A DNA stretch of 64,000 nucleotides from Rhodosorus marinus. Taxonomy: Eukaryota > Rhodophyta > Stylonematophyceae > Stylonematales > Stylonemataceae. The DNA lies in the NCBI GenBank assembly GCA_029953675.1, contig JAMWBK010000007.1:1798001-1862000 (forward strand), given 5' to 3'. Positions 1 through 12,800 of the stretch are shown one piece after another; the first letter of the stretch is position 1, and the number at the start of each line of letters is the position of its first letter. Position numbers and translations under genes: made by a program. Under the pieces are notes generated by a model. It saw only the letters and a program-made list of their open reading frames with translations. It was not told where the DNA came from and did no database searches.

Positions 1-358
1 ACACACTCTTGAACCCGGCTTTTGTTCAGTTGGAGAAAAGCATTATCGATGCTATCATTGCAGCCAGTTCGAGACAGGACCTGGCCAACAAGTTCCATCC
101 CACCGGCGAAATCTCTGTACACATCGCGCAAATCGAACAAGTGTAATGAAAGACGAACATTAGCTATCGAACAAACACCAAACACGCCATTGAAGAGATT
201 CACAAACCTGCTGATCAGTTCACGACATGCTTCACCCCAGAACTCTGCGTCGCGGGGCAAACTCTCATACCGGGCGAGAAACCCCTCCATACCTTCAAGT
301 CGATCCCACTCCAAAAAACCGATCTCCTTCGTGTCTACTCCTTCATGGGGAGCTAGTA
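1..358 (-). CDS. Partial protein-coding exon of unrecognised gene, running off left edge
   Basis: On the minus strand an open frame runs without a stop from position 359 down to the window edge, about 119 codons. Its translation looks like a folded helical protein: it includes FLEWDRLEGMEGFLARYES, then ELISRFVNLFNGVFGV, then a stretch ending RTGCNDSIDNAFLQLNK. A stop lies just upstream in this frame (360-362), so either translation starts at the internal ATG at 290 or the exon begins after the AG at 359-360. The plus-strand frames over the same bases give low-complexity Ser/Arg/Pro-rich peptides and look like shadows. I do not recognise the family. The C-terminus lies outside the window. Confidence 0.5.
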
Positions 359-2316
359 CTCAAGAAAATCTCAAAACGCAACCTACATCTTAAGCAGAGG
401 CCGCAAATTATTCCTCTTTTAGTGTCCCCGCGCAACTCCAACCCAGTCCCGAGAGTGACCCTTCAGTCTGCTTCAAGGAAACCCACCATTTAGTCCCTGT
501 TGAGGGTTAGGAAACCGAGCCCGAAAATTCTTCCAAATGTCAATAAATATCTGCCCGGCCGATGATACAAAAGAAATGTAAAAAAACCATTGATTTCCGC
601 GGGCCAATCCCGGTCTTCAATGACCAACCCGAAATTGGGATGCATCACTGTTTTCGTGTGATTCTAACCGCCTGGAACGGACAGTCTGTCCAGACTTCTA
701 CGGGTGGAGATGGAACCTCCCGTTCGCGAGAGGAACAGAGCTAGAGCTGATGACGGAGTGCTTCTCTTGATCTTGAGGAGAATGACAGAACGTGATAAGC
801 TGGCCTCATCTTTTCTTCTGTTCCATGGACCAGATGATGCTCCTGAGTGCATGAGCACGGTGCGTGATTCCACCAACACATGGCGAGCGTTCGATCTGTG
901 CAACGTCTCCCTGTAATCTACTCATCTGAACTAAGAGGAGAGTGCCTAGAAGTTCATCTGGTTGGTATTAACGTGCACATCTGCATGGCTTTTGCAAACG
1001 AACTGGAGATCGACGAATGGCAATACCGAAGCGTTGCGATCAGTAAGACAGAGCTCCTTCCAAAGGACGCTTTCCAGAGAATTTAATCATTTTCCATAAT
1101 TTCTCAAGCCTGGCAGCTCTGTGTCGCACAAGGCCACCATAAATCCGCACGCGGGAAAGCTGGGGACGCCTATAAACAATCAATCCCTAGATGCGAACCT
1201 TTCGCAACGATCATCATTTCCGCCGTTGCTCATGGAAATACTCAGGCATCAAAACGTCATACAAATCCTGCACATCCGGGTACGCAACAAGGACATCCAA
1301 CCACCGCAGAAACCCAAATTCTAAAACACCCACAGTCGACCAAAACATCCAACACATTCAACGCCAAACTACCGTCCAGACCAGCAGTGCCATTTGACTT
1401 CTTCATTGCCAAAGACGTTTGCCAAATCCATCCAACAGCTTACACCTCATTCGCCTCTCGCAACATCTTCTTCAGTCGATCCCAACCCCTTCCCAACTTC
1501 CCATTCCGTACACTCCTTCACGCCGAGATGCAACTGTCATCCTCTTACATAATACTCAGATCAGGCGATTCCTCCCAAACGTGTCAAAATTCCCGGGTTC
1601 AGTTTTCTACAAATTCTAGTAGGGGGTAAATTCTACCTCATAACCGGCCATAAATGGCCATGACAATTTGATAATTCAATATCATTGGATTTGGATTGAT
1701 ATTTACCAAGGAGGGGATGTAATTAAACATTTTCCTCCGAGGAGATTGTTGTGGTGAAGCATTTTATGAATGGCGGAATTGGGGATTATGGGGCGGGTGA
1801 GGAGGGAGATGAGCATAGGTGGGGAAGGGGCTTGTAGAGGATTTGCTTTCTCCGTTCTTGGGGGGAGTGAAGGTGTGAGGAGTAAGATTGAAAAGGGTTT
1901 TTTTTATTGGTGAGGTAGGAATCGTTGGATGTTGAAGCTTTTGAAGCTTTGGTTTTTTGGTTTCGGGTGGGTTCGCGTGTGCTTTTTGGGGGAACGGAAG
2001 AGGGGTGGTTTTTTTTTTTTGGAAGGGAGGGGAGTAGGGGAGCGGGTTAAGTCGCTTTACAGACTGTGTATTGGGATTCTGGGGGAGCATGGTTTGATTG
2101 GAATGGATCTGGATTTGTTTAGGGGTATCTCGATCGCTCGGGGTTCTGGTTTTCATGCTTCTTGACCGGTGCGGGGTGGTGGAGTTGCGGTGGCGGGGGG
2201 TACTGGTCCGCCTTTTTTTGATTTGGTTGGTGGAAGGGATTTTGAAGGCTTCTGGGTAATCTCGTTGTTCCTGGGGATTTGTGAGAGCTGAGCCTACGGG
2301 AAGGGCGGGGAAACTA
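359..2316. other. Intergenic region, no supported gene
   Basis: About 2 kb between the partial left-edge gene and TRNT1. Several short open frames occur (for example 704-916 and 880-1086, plus strand), but none gives a recognisable protein or a convincing splice chain. The last 500 bases before TRNT1 are G-rich on the plus strand. The long minus-strand frame there (1764-2510) is a shadow opposite the start of TRNT1. Confidence 0.5.
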
Positions 2317-4364
2317 ATGAATATGTCTTTTCTCGCGGAGCCGACTTTGAAGAAGCCGGCCCTTCCTCCAAATGAGGATGTGGTTGTTGATGTGGTTGAG
2401 CTCATGCTGACGGAGCAGGAGAAGAGGCTTTTTGATCTGATGAAGGATGTCGTCAGGAAGAATAAGTTAGGGACAACATTGCGTGTAGCGGGTGGTTGGG
2501 TTAGGGACAAGGTAAGAGCTCCCGACCAACGGACGAGACTAAGGTCTCTCCTTCCCTGATGGCGTCCATTGAAGATGAACTATCAGTCAGCTGAATTTTT
2601 TTTTTCGTTAGATCTTGAACTTTAAAATGGAGGACAGCAAGGCTGTAGACATCGACATTGCGCTAGACAACATGCTCGGCTGTGACTTTGCAATACTTGT
2701 GAATAGATGGCTGGAAGAGAACGGAGAGGAACACCACGACTTTGGAGTGATGCACAAGAATTCGGAAAAATCGAAACACCTCGAGACGGCTCGCGTGAAG
2801 GTATGATAGAATTGAGTCGTTGACGCTCATGGATTGGTAAAGATTCCTGAAGGACACGATCTCGCATCGATTGCGTTTGGATAGGTATTGGGGTTAAGCA
2901 TTGATCTCGTCAATCTGAGGACAGAGACTTATACCGAAGACAGTCGGATCCCCACAGCCCAAATTGGAACTCCACTGGAGGATGCCCTAAGAAGAGACCT
3001 GACAATTAACAGCCTGTTTTATAACATCAATACCGGAAAGATCGAGGATTTTACAAGAGTCGGATATCTGCATTTGCAGAAAAGGATCATCAAAACGCCG
3101 TTACCGCCGTTGACGACGTTGCTTGATGATCCGCTGAGGGTCTTACGGGCTATGCGCTTCGCCAACCGTTTCAATTTCAACGTAGATGAAGAGCTGTACA
3201 CTGCGTTCTGTGATCCACAGGTACGGTGGTTGCCTAGTGTCGTTCAAGGATTTCTGTGCTTACTCAGGCTCTTCTGTGATGCTGTATCTTCTCCTTAGGT
3301 TCATCAAGCATTAGATGAGAAGGTCTCGAGGGAGAGGATAGGACAGGAAGTAGACTTGATGATATCATCAGGTCGGCCACTTCAAGCGATAGGACTCATG
3401 TGCGAAGTTGGAATCTTCCACATTGTGTTTCGCTTGCCAGATACCCTTTTGGAGTTGCCACCTTTCGACCTGAGGAACGCCTGCCTTGGGTGCTTGATTA
3501 ACTTGGATTCCTTGATACACCATCATTTTGATGGAATGCAACATACCGCTGCAGACCTTCGACTTGCACGGTATGCAGCTATCACTGCACCTCTCCGGAA
3601 TGTAAGATACGAGTGTGAACGACGACATCGCCCCACTCCAGTGACGAGGTAATCGTTCCATCAATTGCAAATTCCATCGAAAAAGCGGTGGTATGCCGCA
3701 ACTGTTTAGTAGGCTGAGACGTTTCTCTTCTCAAAATTTCAGACATGTACTCCAAAATGAACTGCGCATGAATTCGAAAACGGTTGATTCCGTTTATGCC
3801 GTGCACGAGGCATCGATCGAATTTCAGTTCTTGATGCACTTGGGATTGAACAACATCGATCGTCTTCGAGTGGCAGATATTCTGAGGAAGGTTGGACCAT
3901 TGTGGAAGTTGGGAATGATGACGGCACTGATTACTGAGATGTACCCCGCAAAAACCTCGAGGACGTACGCTGAGGCCCTGGACACAATCCCAGACGAGTT
4001 CGAGAGACCCGAACGTATGATCGTCGCGAACTATAAGCTTTTGCAGGTAAGAAATAAAGGGAAAAAGAGCTGCTCGCCCAGGCACTCCAAGACAGGCGAT
4101 TGCCAGGATCTCCGCTCTAACCGTCGCTCTCGTGTTTCGTGGATTGACCAGAACACAATTGAATCTCTGAGACTTGAAGGAGTCTGGGACATGAAACCAT
4201 ACATAAAGGGAGAGGAGATCATGCAGTTGCTCCCTAAGATTCCGCGTGGCCCGAGAATCGGCGACGTTTCCGACGAACTGGTGCAGTGGCAAATTCAAAA
4301 TCCCGAGAAATCAGTCTCGGAGGCCAGGTACTGGCTGGTTGAAACTTTCGCCCAGTACAAATGA
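2317..4364 (+). CDS. TRNT1: CCA tRNA nucleotidyltransferase (CCA-adding enzyme)
   Basis: The enzyme adds the 3'-terminal CCA to tRNAs using CTP and ATP, without a nucleic-acid template. Model: six exons, 2317-2511, 2612-2800, 2885-3220, 3299-3648, 3743-4046 and 4152-4364, giving 528 residues with all junctions in frame. Class II motifs are visible: the nucleotidyltransferase signature LRVAGGWVRDK near residue 58, then VDIDIALDNMLG (the catalytic DxD), RRDLTINSLFYNI, and DDPLRVLRAMRFA (motif D). The helical neck/body and tail domains follow, including TPVTRHVLQNELR. The first ATG after the in-frame stop at 2257-2259 is 2317. The N-terminus, MNMSFLAEP, shows no long organelle leader, although one gene often serves several compartments in eukaryotes. 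The family assignment is firm; the exact start is less so. Confidence 0.93.
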
Positions 4365-5646
4365 ACTAGCCTGTTGAGCTGACTGGGAAAAAAGGCTCGC
4401 CAGTGTGTACAGAGCGTCCTATGAATAGTCACCCTGTCGTTCAATGGTAGCGTGCTACCTACATGCGGGTAAACTACCACTAGCATTCTTACCTCCCCTT
4501 CTCTTCTTTGAGTCGGCTAACTCGACGTAATCCTATGCTTCACCTCAAGGTTTGCTAAACACCAAAAATTTCCCACCGCATCCGCAGGACAGCGACCTCT
4601 CTAACTAAACTGGACTGGACGAAATCAGAGAAAGCCCTAACTCGTTTGGTCAATGGCAAAATGGATCTCATCCCCCCGAAAAAGGATCCACAGAGGAATC
4701 TGAAAATGACTAACTTCAATCATCGTTTCTGCCGGACAATTTTTTTTAGTTTCTAGAAAGAAGAAATATTTTAAATTTTAGAGGAATAGATTTCATCCGG
4801 CCATTTAACTAATTTACATAAATGCCCAATGTATCGCTACCCGCAGTAATATCCCGATGGAACGTCATATTTTATTATTTATTCTCAAATATTATATTGA
4901 TTTTAATAATAAAATTTCTAAGATAACAATATTCAGCAAAAACTTATGCGTTGGAGGGAAACGGATCATTCGTTTTTGTTAAACTTTAAACTTCACGTCG
5001 TGACATGTGAGGCGCAGAATCCATGAATTAAAGGCGATATTGACCTTTTTTTTTTTAGCTGAAAAAAGTCTTCTCTGGATTTTTTAGCCCTCCACTACAC
5101 AGCATAATGAAAATAAAAAGAAAATAAGGAGATTAAGGTTCGCGCGTTTTATGTGCAATAGAATCGTAGTGTTGGGTATTAGATATATTCATGCATCCTG
5201 TGTCGGCTATGGTCGCTTCCATTTGCGCGGGAAATTGTAGACTAGGGTTTCGATGTGAATCAGGCGAGGAAGGAATCGAACGGAGTGGGGAAGAAGACAT
5301 GAGGAGAGGATTAGTATCATATGAGGTAGAATCTGGGAGGTTTTATACCATTTAATATATTTTCAGAGAGGAATTGTGTGGAGATTTAGTGTCGCCGTTG
5401 GCTCTTGGGGGTGGTTGATGGTGAATCTGGGGCGGTGTTCTGGTTGTAACGCTCGAGATATCGATTAGGTTGCAAGGTTGCGGTTTGGGTTTCCTGCTTT
5501 CGGTTTTTATTGGTTCTTTTGACGCTGGCGGAGATCGCCTTTGTTGACGGTTTTTCTTCTTCTTCTCGAAGTTTGGTGATAGGAGTGAGACATGCCGGGG
5601 TCAGGAGACTTCTGAATAGTTATCTCGAGGAAATTGGTTTTGGAAA
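4365..5646. other. AT-rich intergenic region
   Basis: About 1.3 kb between TRNT1 and POLE2. It is rich in A/T runs around 4740-5060, and no coding frame is convincing. A short tRNA-like stretch near 4435-4480 was examined and rejected because it lacks a T arm. The 5'-flanking sequence of POLE2 shows no obvious TATA box. Confidence 0.55.
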
Positions 5647-7552
5647 ATGGGAGCTCTGAGTGGGTTGGAGAGAAAGCAACTGCTTCGTTCCGCGAGGCAG
5701 AGAGGGGTTGTCATACAAGCTGAGGCGCTTTCTGTTCTGACGGAAATCTACTCGACGTTGTTCTCGACAAATTTTGGAAAGTTTGTGGAAACGCTGTTCG
5801 AGTATTTTCAAGGGGTCAGCGATGGTTCTGACATACTCACTGAGGAGAAATCCAAGAAGTTGTTTGCCTCGCTGTTGCGTGTGAGCAAAAGGGAAGCTGG
5901 TGAAATCGAAAATCGACTCACCCTCATCAATGCGTTCCGAGTACCAGTTCCACTCTTCAACCGGAGCTCCAAGGCGTACGGGATTGATGAAAATGCCAGG
6001 CCCAAGTTGATGTCGGGACCGGAAGAGAAAGTAGGCATGTTTCGGAAGAGGTTTGAGCTCTTGTTGCAAAGGACCCTGCGTGATGACCGTTTCCACTCAC
6101 CGGAAACCCATAACTTCGTGGATACAAAGGTCCGTCTCACTGAGATTGAGTCGTTGCACACTCAGTCTGGGAGGAAAACCGTTCTAGGTTTTCTAACGCA
6201 GCTTGAGGAAGGGGCTTGGTTTCTTGAGGACCTCAGGAGCTCGATTCAGATAAGTCTCAAAGTAGGTCATCTTTTCAACATCTACTGCTATCCATGACGA
6301 TTCGCTAATGCCTCTCATCGTTGTTGCGGCTGCTCTTGGTTCCCCTCAACAACCAGAATGCCCAGTTTACTCCCGGCATCCACACAGATGGAAGCATCGT
6401 CCTTGCCCAGGGGGAAATGGTAGGGTCTCTTTTTGTAGTGGATACACTCGGAGCTCCAAGTGCGGAGAAGCGATCGGACAGTCTAGCGGCAATCTCTCGA
6501 TGTGATCTTTTCGGGCCGGCATTGGAGGATGCAGACCGGAAGTTGCTGGCTGAAAAAGAAATGTGAGCATCCAAGCCTGAGAACCAAAGAGCGAAATCGC
6601 TGCCTGCTAGGAAATTCCAAGTTTAGGAGAACTGAAGGTTCATTTTCATGCATGGCAGGGAGGACGGAGAAGCAATGATACTGTTTCTGGCTGACGTGTG
6701 GCTTGACACGAAGCGGGTGAGTGATGAGAGCAACAAGACCCATACGACCCTCTTGAGCCGCTTTCGCTAAAATTCCGTTGAGACAATTATGCTCCAGGTT
6801 CTCGGCGGGTTTACACGTTTATTGCAAGGATTTCGAGAAAGCAAGTTAGTTCCCGCAGTCATTGCCTTGATGGGTGACTTCTCGTCGCCTCAATTGTCAG
6901 CCACGGAGCAGGCCGCGAATCTTCAGTCGAATTTTGGTGCACTGGGGAACATTATCGCAGATTATAAGGAGATATCCGAGCAGACGGAGTTTGTGATAAT
7001 ACCCGGCCCGAATGATCCGGTAAGCCACCCGTGAGCACAGCCGGCCGGGCGTTGGCAGGACCATGAACGCCTTTTCTTTTCGATTCGTAGGGAAGCATGG
7101 GAGTTCTTCCCAGAGAGAGTCTAGCGCCGTTTTTTGTGGAGGAATTCAGAAAATCCGTGAAGAAGGTTCACCTAATGTCCAGCCCATGCCGCTTGAGGTA
7201 CTACACGCAGGAGATTGTCGTCTTCCGTGAAGAGCTATTGCAAAAGATGATGAGACATTCTGCTACGAGATTGACAAGTGAGGAGGACCATACTGAACAT
7301 CTGGTGAAGTCCATCATAGACCAGGCCCACCTCTGCCCGCTACCGCTAACTTCAAGACCTGTGCTATGGGAACACGACCATGCCCTGTGGCTGTTTCCAA
7401 CACCGGATGTCCTGGTCTTGGCTTGTAACCAAAACCCTTTCGTGTGGTCATACAACAACTGCCAGGCAGCAAATCCAAGCCGATTCGGGTCGAACTGCAC
7501 GTTCACTGTATATCTACCAAGTTCAAAAATTGTACAGCAAAGCTCATGCTGA
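5647..7552 (+). CDS. POLE2: DNA polymerase epsilon subunit 2 (B subunit, Dpb2)
   Basis: This is the regulatory B subunit of the leading-strand replicative polymerase. It links the catalytic subunit to CMG helicase/GINS in the nucleus. Model: exons 5647-6261, 6357-6562, 6659-6716, 6798-7019 and 7091-7552, all in frame, for 520 residues, about the family length. The N-terminal helical part is followed by an OB-fold region (FLEDLRSSIQISLKNAQF, then IVLAQGEMV). After that comes the inactivated calcineurin-like phosphoesterase domain (VIALMGDFSSPQL, then EFVIIPGPNDPGSMGVLPR). The C-terminal signatures LRYYTQEIVVFREELLQKM and ALWLFPTPDVLVLA are very typical of POLE2. The gene is convergent with OSGEP, with only 94 bp between the two stop codons, so the 3' UTRs may overlap. 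Confidence 0.92.
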
Positions 7553-7646
7553 GAAATAAATACTCGTCTTTTCAGTACCCTGTCTCACCTAGACGACAAG
7601 AGCGATGGGTCTCTGTAAGAAGCCACCGATGCATTATTGACGAAGA

Positions 7647-8850
7647 CTAGTTGGGAATCCGCTCTCTATCCTCCTGGAGCCGCCATCGAACGAGAACCTC
7701 GTCAGTGCGATACCTCTGAGTACACGTAGAATCCTGAAACTCAAGCCTGTCGCCATTAAGGTACTGGATGAGTCCAGTCCAAGCAATCATGGCTCCGTTG
7801 TCAATGCAGAAACGCTCGTCGGTGCAAAAGGCTCTTCCACCTCGCTGCTTGACCATCTTCTCCATCATGTTCTGAAGTCTCTCATTGCAGCCGACACCGC
7901 CGACGACCAGGACATCCTTCTGACCGCAATGTGCCATTGCCCTCTCCGTGATCTCGGTAAGCATCGCGAAAATGGTTTCTTGCAGGGAGAAGCACAGGTC
8001 CTCAACTCGATGTTCTCCCGACTTGACCTCGGTCTCAACGAAAGAAAGCAGACCCGAGAAGGAAACGTCCATCCCCTTCACGACGTACGGCAAATCGATT
8101 AGTTTAGAACCGTTCTTTGCCTCCTGTTCTACGTTGTAGCCCGGAGCAGGATCGTTTGATAAGCCGACAAGCCTTGCAAAGCGATCTATGCAGTTGCCAA
8201 CAGCGATGTCGATGGTCTCTCCAAAGATCCTGTACCTTCCTTGGGAATAGGAAATCACCTGTGTGTTTCCTCCACTGACGTAGAGAACCACAGGATTACT
8301 TGCCTTGGTCACTAATCGACCCATTTCTATATGTCCGACGCAATGGTTCACCCCTATCAACGGCTTTGACCACAGAAGTGACATCGTCCTGGCTGCTACA
8401 GCTCCTGTTCGTAATGGTGCACCCATTCCAGGACCTTGAACAGAGCAGAGCAAAGTAAGGGCACCGTCATAAGCCTTGAGACGGTAGGCGGCTAAGCCAT
8501 CATCGAACCTTTGGTATACGCAATACAGGTGATATCTTGAGGATCCAGATTGGATTCATCCAGAGCCGCTCTCACCAGCGATACGATCTCTTCTTGGTGG
8601 TGTTTTGCAGTCTCCTTGGGAAGGAAGCCGTGACCTGGTGGAGAGACATACGTTTTCCTTACATTCGCGAGAATCTCACCTGACGATGGATTCAAAAAGA
8701 AAAGAGGGGCGAACTTAACAAAAAAAAAGAAAGAAGGAACGATCGCTGCGAAGAAAGACTTTGTGTGGCAAGCTCACCTTCCTCGGAAACGATCCCAACA
8801 CCGATCTTATTCGCACTTCCTTCAATACCAAGCGCAAAAATCAGACCCAT
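7647..8850 (-). CDS. OSGEP: tRNA N6-threonylcarbamoyladenosine synthase catalytic subunit (Kae1/OSGEP)
   Basis: The catalytic ATPase-fold subunit of the cytosolic/nuclear KEOPS complex. It transfers threonylcarbamoyl to A37 of ANN-decoding tRNAs. Model: exons 8778-8850, 8509-8679 and 7647-8434, in frame, 343 residues (human about 335). Visible motifs: the N-terminal [18 protein letters not shown], the phosphate loop [11 protein letters not shown] across the second junction, the metal-binding [43 protein letters not shown], and [15 protein letters not shown] at the C-terminal nucleotide site. It has no organelle leader, which fits the cytosolic Kae1 rather than the mitochondrial/plastid OSGEPL1/Qri7 type. 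It is convergent with POLE2. Three 15-bp-spaced TGTCCCA-type motifs lie about 150-190 bp upstream of its ATG. Confidence 0.95.
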
Positions 8851-9001
8851 CTCCTTTATTTTACAATATATTGTCAGTCAGCCTTCCTAGCTTCCGTCTG
8901 AGAGTCAATGCGTCTCGCCTAAAGCAAGAAAAACGAAGTCGCCTTCTTCCCCTTCGAGTCACAGGAGGAGACCGCCCGAGGACATTGACGACAAGCAGTC
9001 T

Positions 9002-9041
9002 TGTCCCATTTCGCAATGTCCCATTTGGCCATGTCCCGATT
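9002..9041. promoter_or_regulatory. Three tandem 15-bp units with TGTCCCA core
   Basis: TGTCCCA occurs at 9002 and 9017, and the variant TGTCCCG at 9032, exactly 15 bp apart. They sit between the divergent starts of OSGEP (8850, minus) and the TPLATE-like gene (9835, plus). The same heptamer occurs as a 15-bp-spaced pair before the aminopeptidase gene. A role as a transcription-factor site is inferred from recurrence and position only. Confidence 0.35.
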
Positions 9042-9834
9042 GGAAGGGGAAAAGAGTTGGATGGGGAGCAAGGACGCCAGCTCGATGAGTGGACCGCTGG
9101 TTTGGTTCCTCGGACTACAACTTTGTACAGGGTCTTCCACTTTAAAGTCCTCCTTGGAAGTGTCAGTTGGAGGAAAACCGTCCTCGGTCCTGCGATCGGA
9201 CAAGGTGCTTGGTGTCCCATGGCCAAGCTATCTGATTGAGCTTGGTGGGGTACTTAACTTTCGCGTCGAAGCATTCCAAAGTAGTACGTTCGGCAAAGTT
9301 CTGCTCGACTTGGCAGTGCAGATTGAGTTCAGACCCGTACAGAGCTGAGCACACATGCGAAGCTAAGCGGGCCAGGGGCGTCTTGATGGCCTCCCCACAG
9401 AGCTGTCTTTGACTATCTGGTGTTCAAACGGTGCTTTATTGTTGGATGCGCGTCATCAGCGTCTTGCTTCTCGCTTCTCAAGGTAGCTAGGCTCTGAGTA
9501 AATGGATGATGATGATGAACATCAACCGGAAAGTATTGTCGATTCTTTAAACACCACTAGTACGAGAATACCAATCTAAAATCATCTTAGTACAAATGGT
9601 AGTACGATGTACTATTGATTGATGTAGACCGTATGTTCTTAAAATTTTGAACGACTCAGATGAGAACAGCAACCCCCCGAACTTAGCACGATTAGTACAA
9701 ATATGGTATGTTGATACTAAATTTAGTACCAAGATACTAGTTCCCATTTTGGGAAGACGTTGTCGAGGGAGGGGCGGATTGGGGGGATCTGAGGGGATGT
9801 TGGAGAAGGTAGAAGCAGTCTTAGGTAATGAGAA

Positions 9835-12800
9835 ATGAGTGCTACTGAGGCATCGCGTGGGTTAGTCCTGGCAGAGGAGCGGCGATCTACGCTTTTGACG
9901 TTGATTCGTCTGCAATCCCGGGGGGTGGATGTCTCGTCTGTGGCGGTGGATATTGTGAGGTACTGCCTGGAGACAGATTCTGTGAGGCAGAACGGGATTG
10001 TATCGATGTCTTTGGAGCTTTTGTGTGTTCAACCGGATCACTCGGCTTGGGAGCTGATTACGAAGATACTGAACGAGCTGTTGAGGAATCCCGATGAGCG
10101 GGTGATCAGTACTGTGTTGGATAAGGCGTCTTCTCTGCCTCCCCAAGTTCTCAAGGTGAGCCATCGCACCAAGAAGATCTTCCTGCGGCAGATGATTAGG
10201 TGATGATAATCCGCTGATTACCGTCTACATTCACCCTTGCGCCAGGCCTTCGTGTTGAAAACTGGATCTACAATAGCCAAACTCGGCAAGGAGGGGCCCA
10301 AGAACGTCCGATACGCTGCAATTAAGGTGATCTGCTTCATCAGCCTGAGGATAGACTCTTTGATGTCCAGTCCGTCCAATCTACAGAAGGGATACACCCC
10401 TAAAACCGATGCACTCCTTGAGAAGGATCCGGGAGCTCTCAAATCTGCCCTTGAGGCTATGACAAAGGTCTTCCAGAACAGTCTCATGGACTACGACGAG
10501 AGGAGCTCGTCGGAAGTCCTCCACACGGCCGTTCAGATTGTCCAGGAGTCTCAAAATGCATCGATGGGAGAGTCCGTAATGACCAGAGAATCCGTTGAGG
10601 AACACGTTTTTAAGAACATCAAGGTAAGAGCGGCTCTCTTGTTTCACAGAAGCAATCTAATCTAAATCTGAAAACCAAAAACAAACTCGTTCAATCTCTG
10701 GTCGAAAGTCTATCACGTCGCGAATCCAATCCTTGAAGAGCATCGTGTCAACTAGGAAACAAACTTCCTCACTTCTTGAGCTTGCTGGTAATCGATACCC
10801 AGAAGATTCTTAGTACTCGGTTATTGGGACAAGGGCATTACAGCTCATTTTGCTCTCCCCTGTGACTGTGCGCTCTCTCTGCTCCTCTGCAAACCAGCTT
10901 TTGTTCTCCGCAACAAGGATTCATCAGTTGATAGGGTTGAATGGGCAGCGCGTTTCATGGATGGACCCGTCGCCAGTTTCCTGTCCGCCGGCGATCCCCC
11001 CATTTCGTTGTTGGTAGCGATTGGAGGGGCAAACGTTTGCTCTGTTACAGATGAGAAGCACAGCAGTCTCCTGAAGAAGACGAAGCAACGGACTCTTCCG
11101 ATTCTTGTCCGAATGGCTGGAGACTCTGTGCTTTCTCCTCCGCAGGTAGGCTAATGACCCGGCACTTATGGCTTCCCACATGTTGCTGATTCGAGCCTCG
11201 GTCTTTCTCGCCACCTTCAGAGAGGTTCCGCAGCGAGCGCAGCGGTAACTCTAGTTCAGGACGCTCAAAAATCAAATGGCGCCGAGAAGTCCGTCCTGGC
11301 GACTATCGCGCAATTGTTCACCTTGTGTGGGACAATAACACCGATGCGGGACCGCCTGAAGTGTCTCATCAACTTGTGCCAGCTGCTCTTCAAACTTGAC
11401 TGTGTAGACGATGTCAGCTTGACAGCCGCGTCAACCACATGGACCCTGGAAAGCGGCTACGTGAAAGCCCTCGTAGATGCTGCGTCGGCCAACCCAGCAT
11501 ATCCGGCAGAGGTTGTGACCGCTCTATGCAGCTCATGCCTGCGAATGATTAGATATGTTACCCAGAAGCGTCCGAACAGAATGAAAGTGCTCGAAGCGTG
11601 GTTCTCTGCAGTCTGTGTCGTGCTCAAGGTGTTCTTCAAAGCCCTTTCGTGGAGTAGGGAAACCATTGAGGTTCTTACCGCAAAGGAGTACCTGCTAAGG
11701 CTCTTTGAACTGGGCATGGATGTGGACAAGTTTTTCGAAAAGCATAAAAACGTTCGAAGACCAGAACTCGAAGGCGTCCAACAGGTACGGACCACTCCTG
11801 GATCTGCATTGCTCCTTCTCGGATCACTCTCACAAGCAAATGACATTGGCACTGAACTACGTCGTCTTTTTTACCTTTTTACTTTTCGACAAAGGAGCTA
11901 ATTCTGCTTCTAAGCCACCAGCGGAATCCAAGAATCAAGGCGCTAGCAATCCTTACAGCGACTTACCAAACGAGACAGGAGGTTATCGACGTCTCCGACA
12001 ACGGGAAGCAGATTCTGAAAGCCCTCTGGAATTTTTTCAAAGGGGGTTTTGAGGATACAAAGATCGCTGAGAGTAACATGAAGCGTGGGCTCATGTGGAC
12101 GCCAATGAAGACCGAAACCACGCTGCTATCCGACAATGCTTATCTTGCGGACCTATCCACGAGAACGCTGGTTCAGAGAGTGCCCGCCGCAGCGTCCAGG
12201 ACGGTCGCCATGCTCAAGAGGTACTTGGAGGTTCTCGCAGAGTCAAAAGAAAGTGATGTTTTGGCGACGGACCTCGTCCAAACCTCTCTTGAAGTGCTGA
12301 GCGCCTACGACCAACCGAATTTTCCGAAGAAGGTAAACCGGAGACGCTTTGATCGTCGGAGGAGGAGCCACCAGCGCTCAGGAGACCCATTTGCGTTATT
12401 CAGTTGCCAAGCCGCTTTTTTTCCTGATTTCCCTGTCGCTACTCCTATGCAGGTTGAACCGAAGACGCTGACAAGCTTTGCAAACGCTCCACAGCCGGAT
12501 CCGCTACTGATGCTTCTTCCGCCGCTGTCTGATGCTCTCTTGACCGCAACGGTTCGTCTTGCTCCGTTTCAGGAGCTCACGGCGGAGTCGCTGTTTGAGG
12601 CGCTCGTGCTTCAAGATGACGGATCATCAACAGCTGATCCCAAGGCTTCATCCAGAGGCACCTTTCGATCCGGAACTAAAGCGGTATGCTAAACATCCTC
12701 CTTCGATTGGGTAGCGGAAGGCCACAACGGTGTTCTAAACCTACTGTCTGCCAACACCGATCTTCGTTTGTACAGATTCTCTTCAGCGAGAAGGGAATTG

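Noticed and set aside
1764-2510. 248-codon minus-strand open frame
   Set aside because: It lies opposite the TRNT1 start, and its translation is low-complexity Ser/Thr/Pro/Lys, typical of an antisense shadow of a G-rich plus strand.
3582-4298. 238-codon minus-strand open frame
   Set aside because: It is antisense to TRNT1 exons 4-6, which carry clear family motifs. The antisense peptide resembles nothing.
4430-4490. tRNA-like stretch with a D-arm-like GTTCAATGGTAGC
   Set aside because: No T arm with GGTTCRA and no matching acceptor stem could be found downstream.
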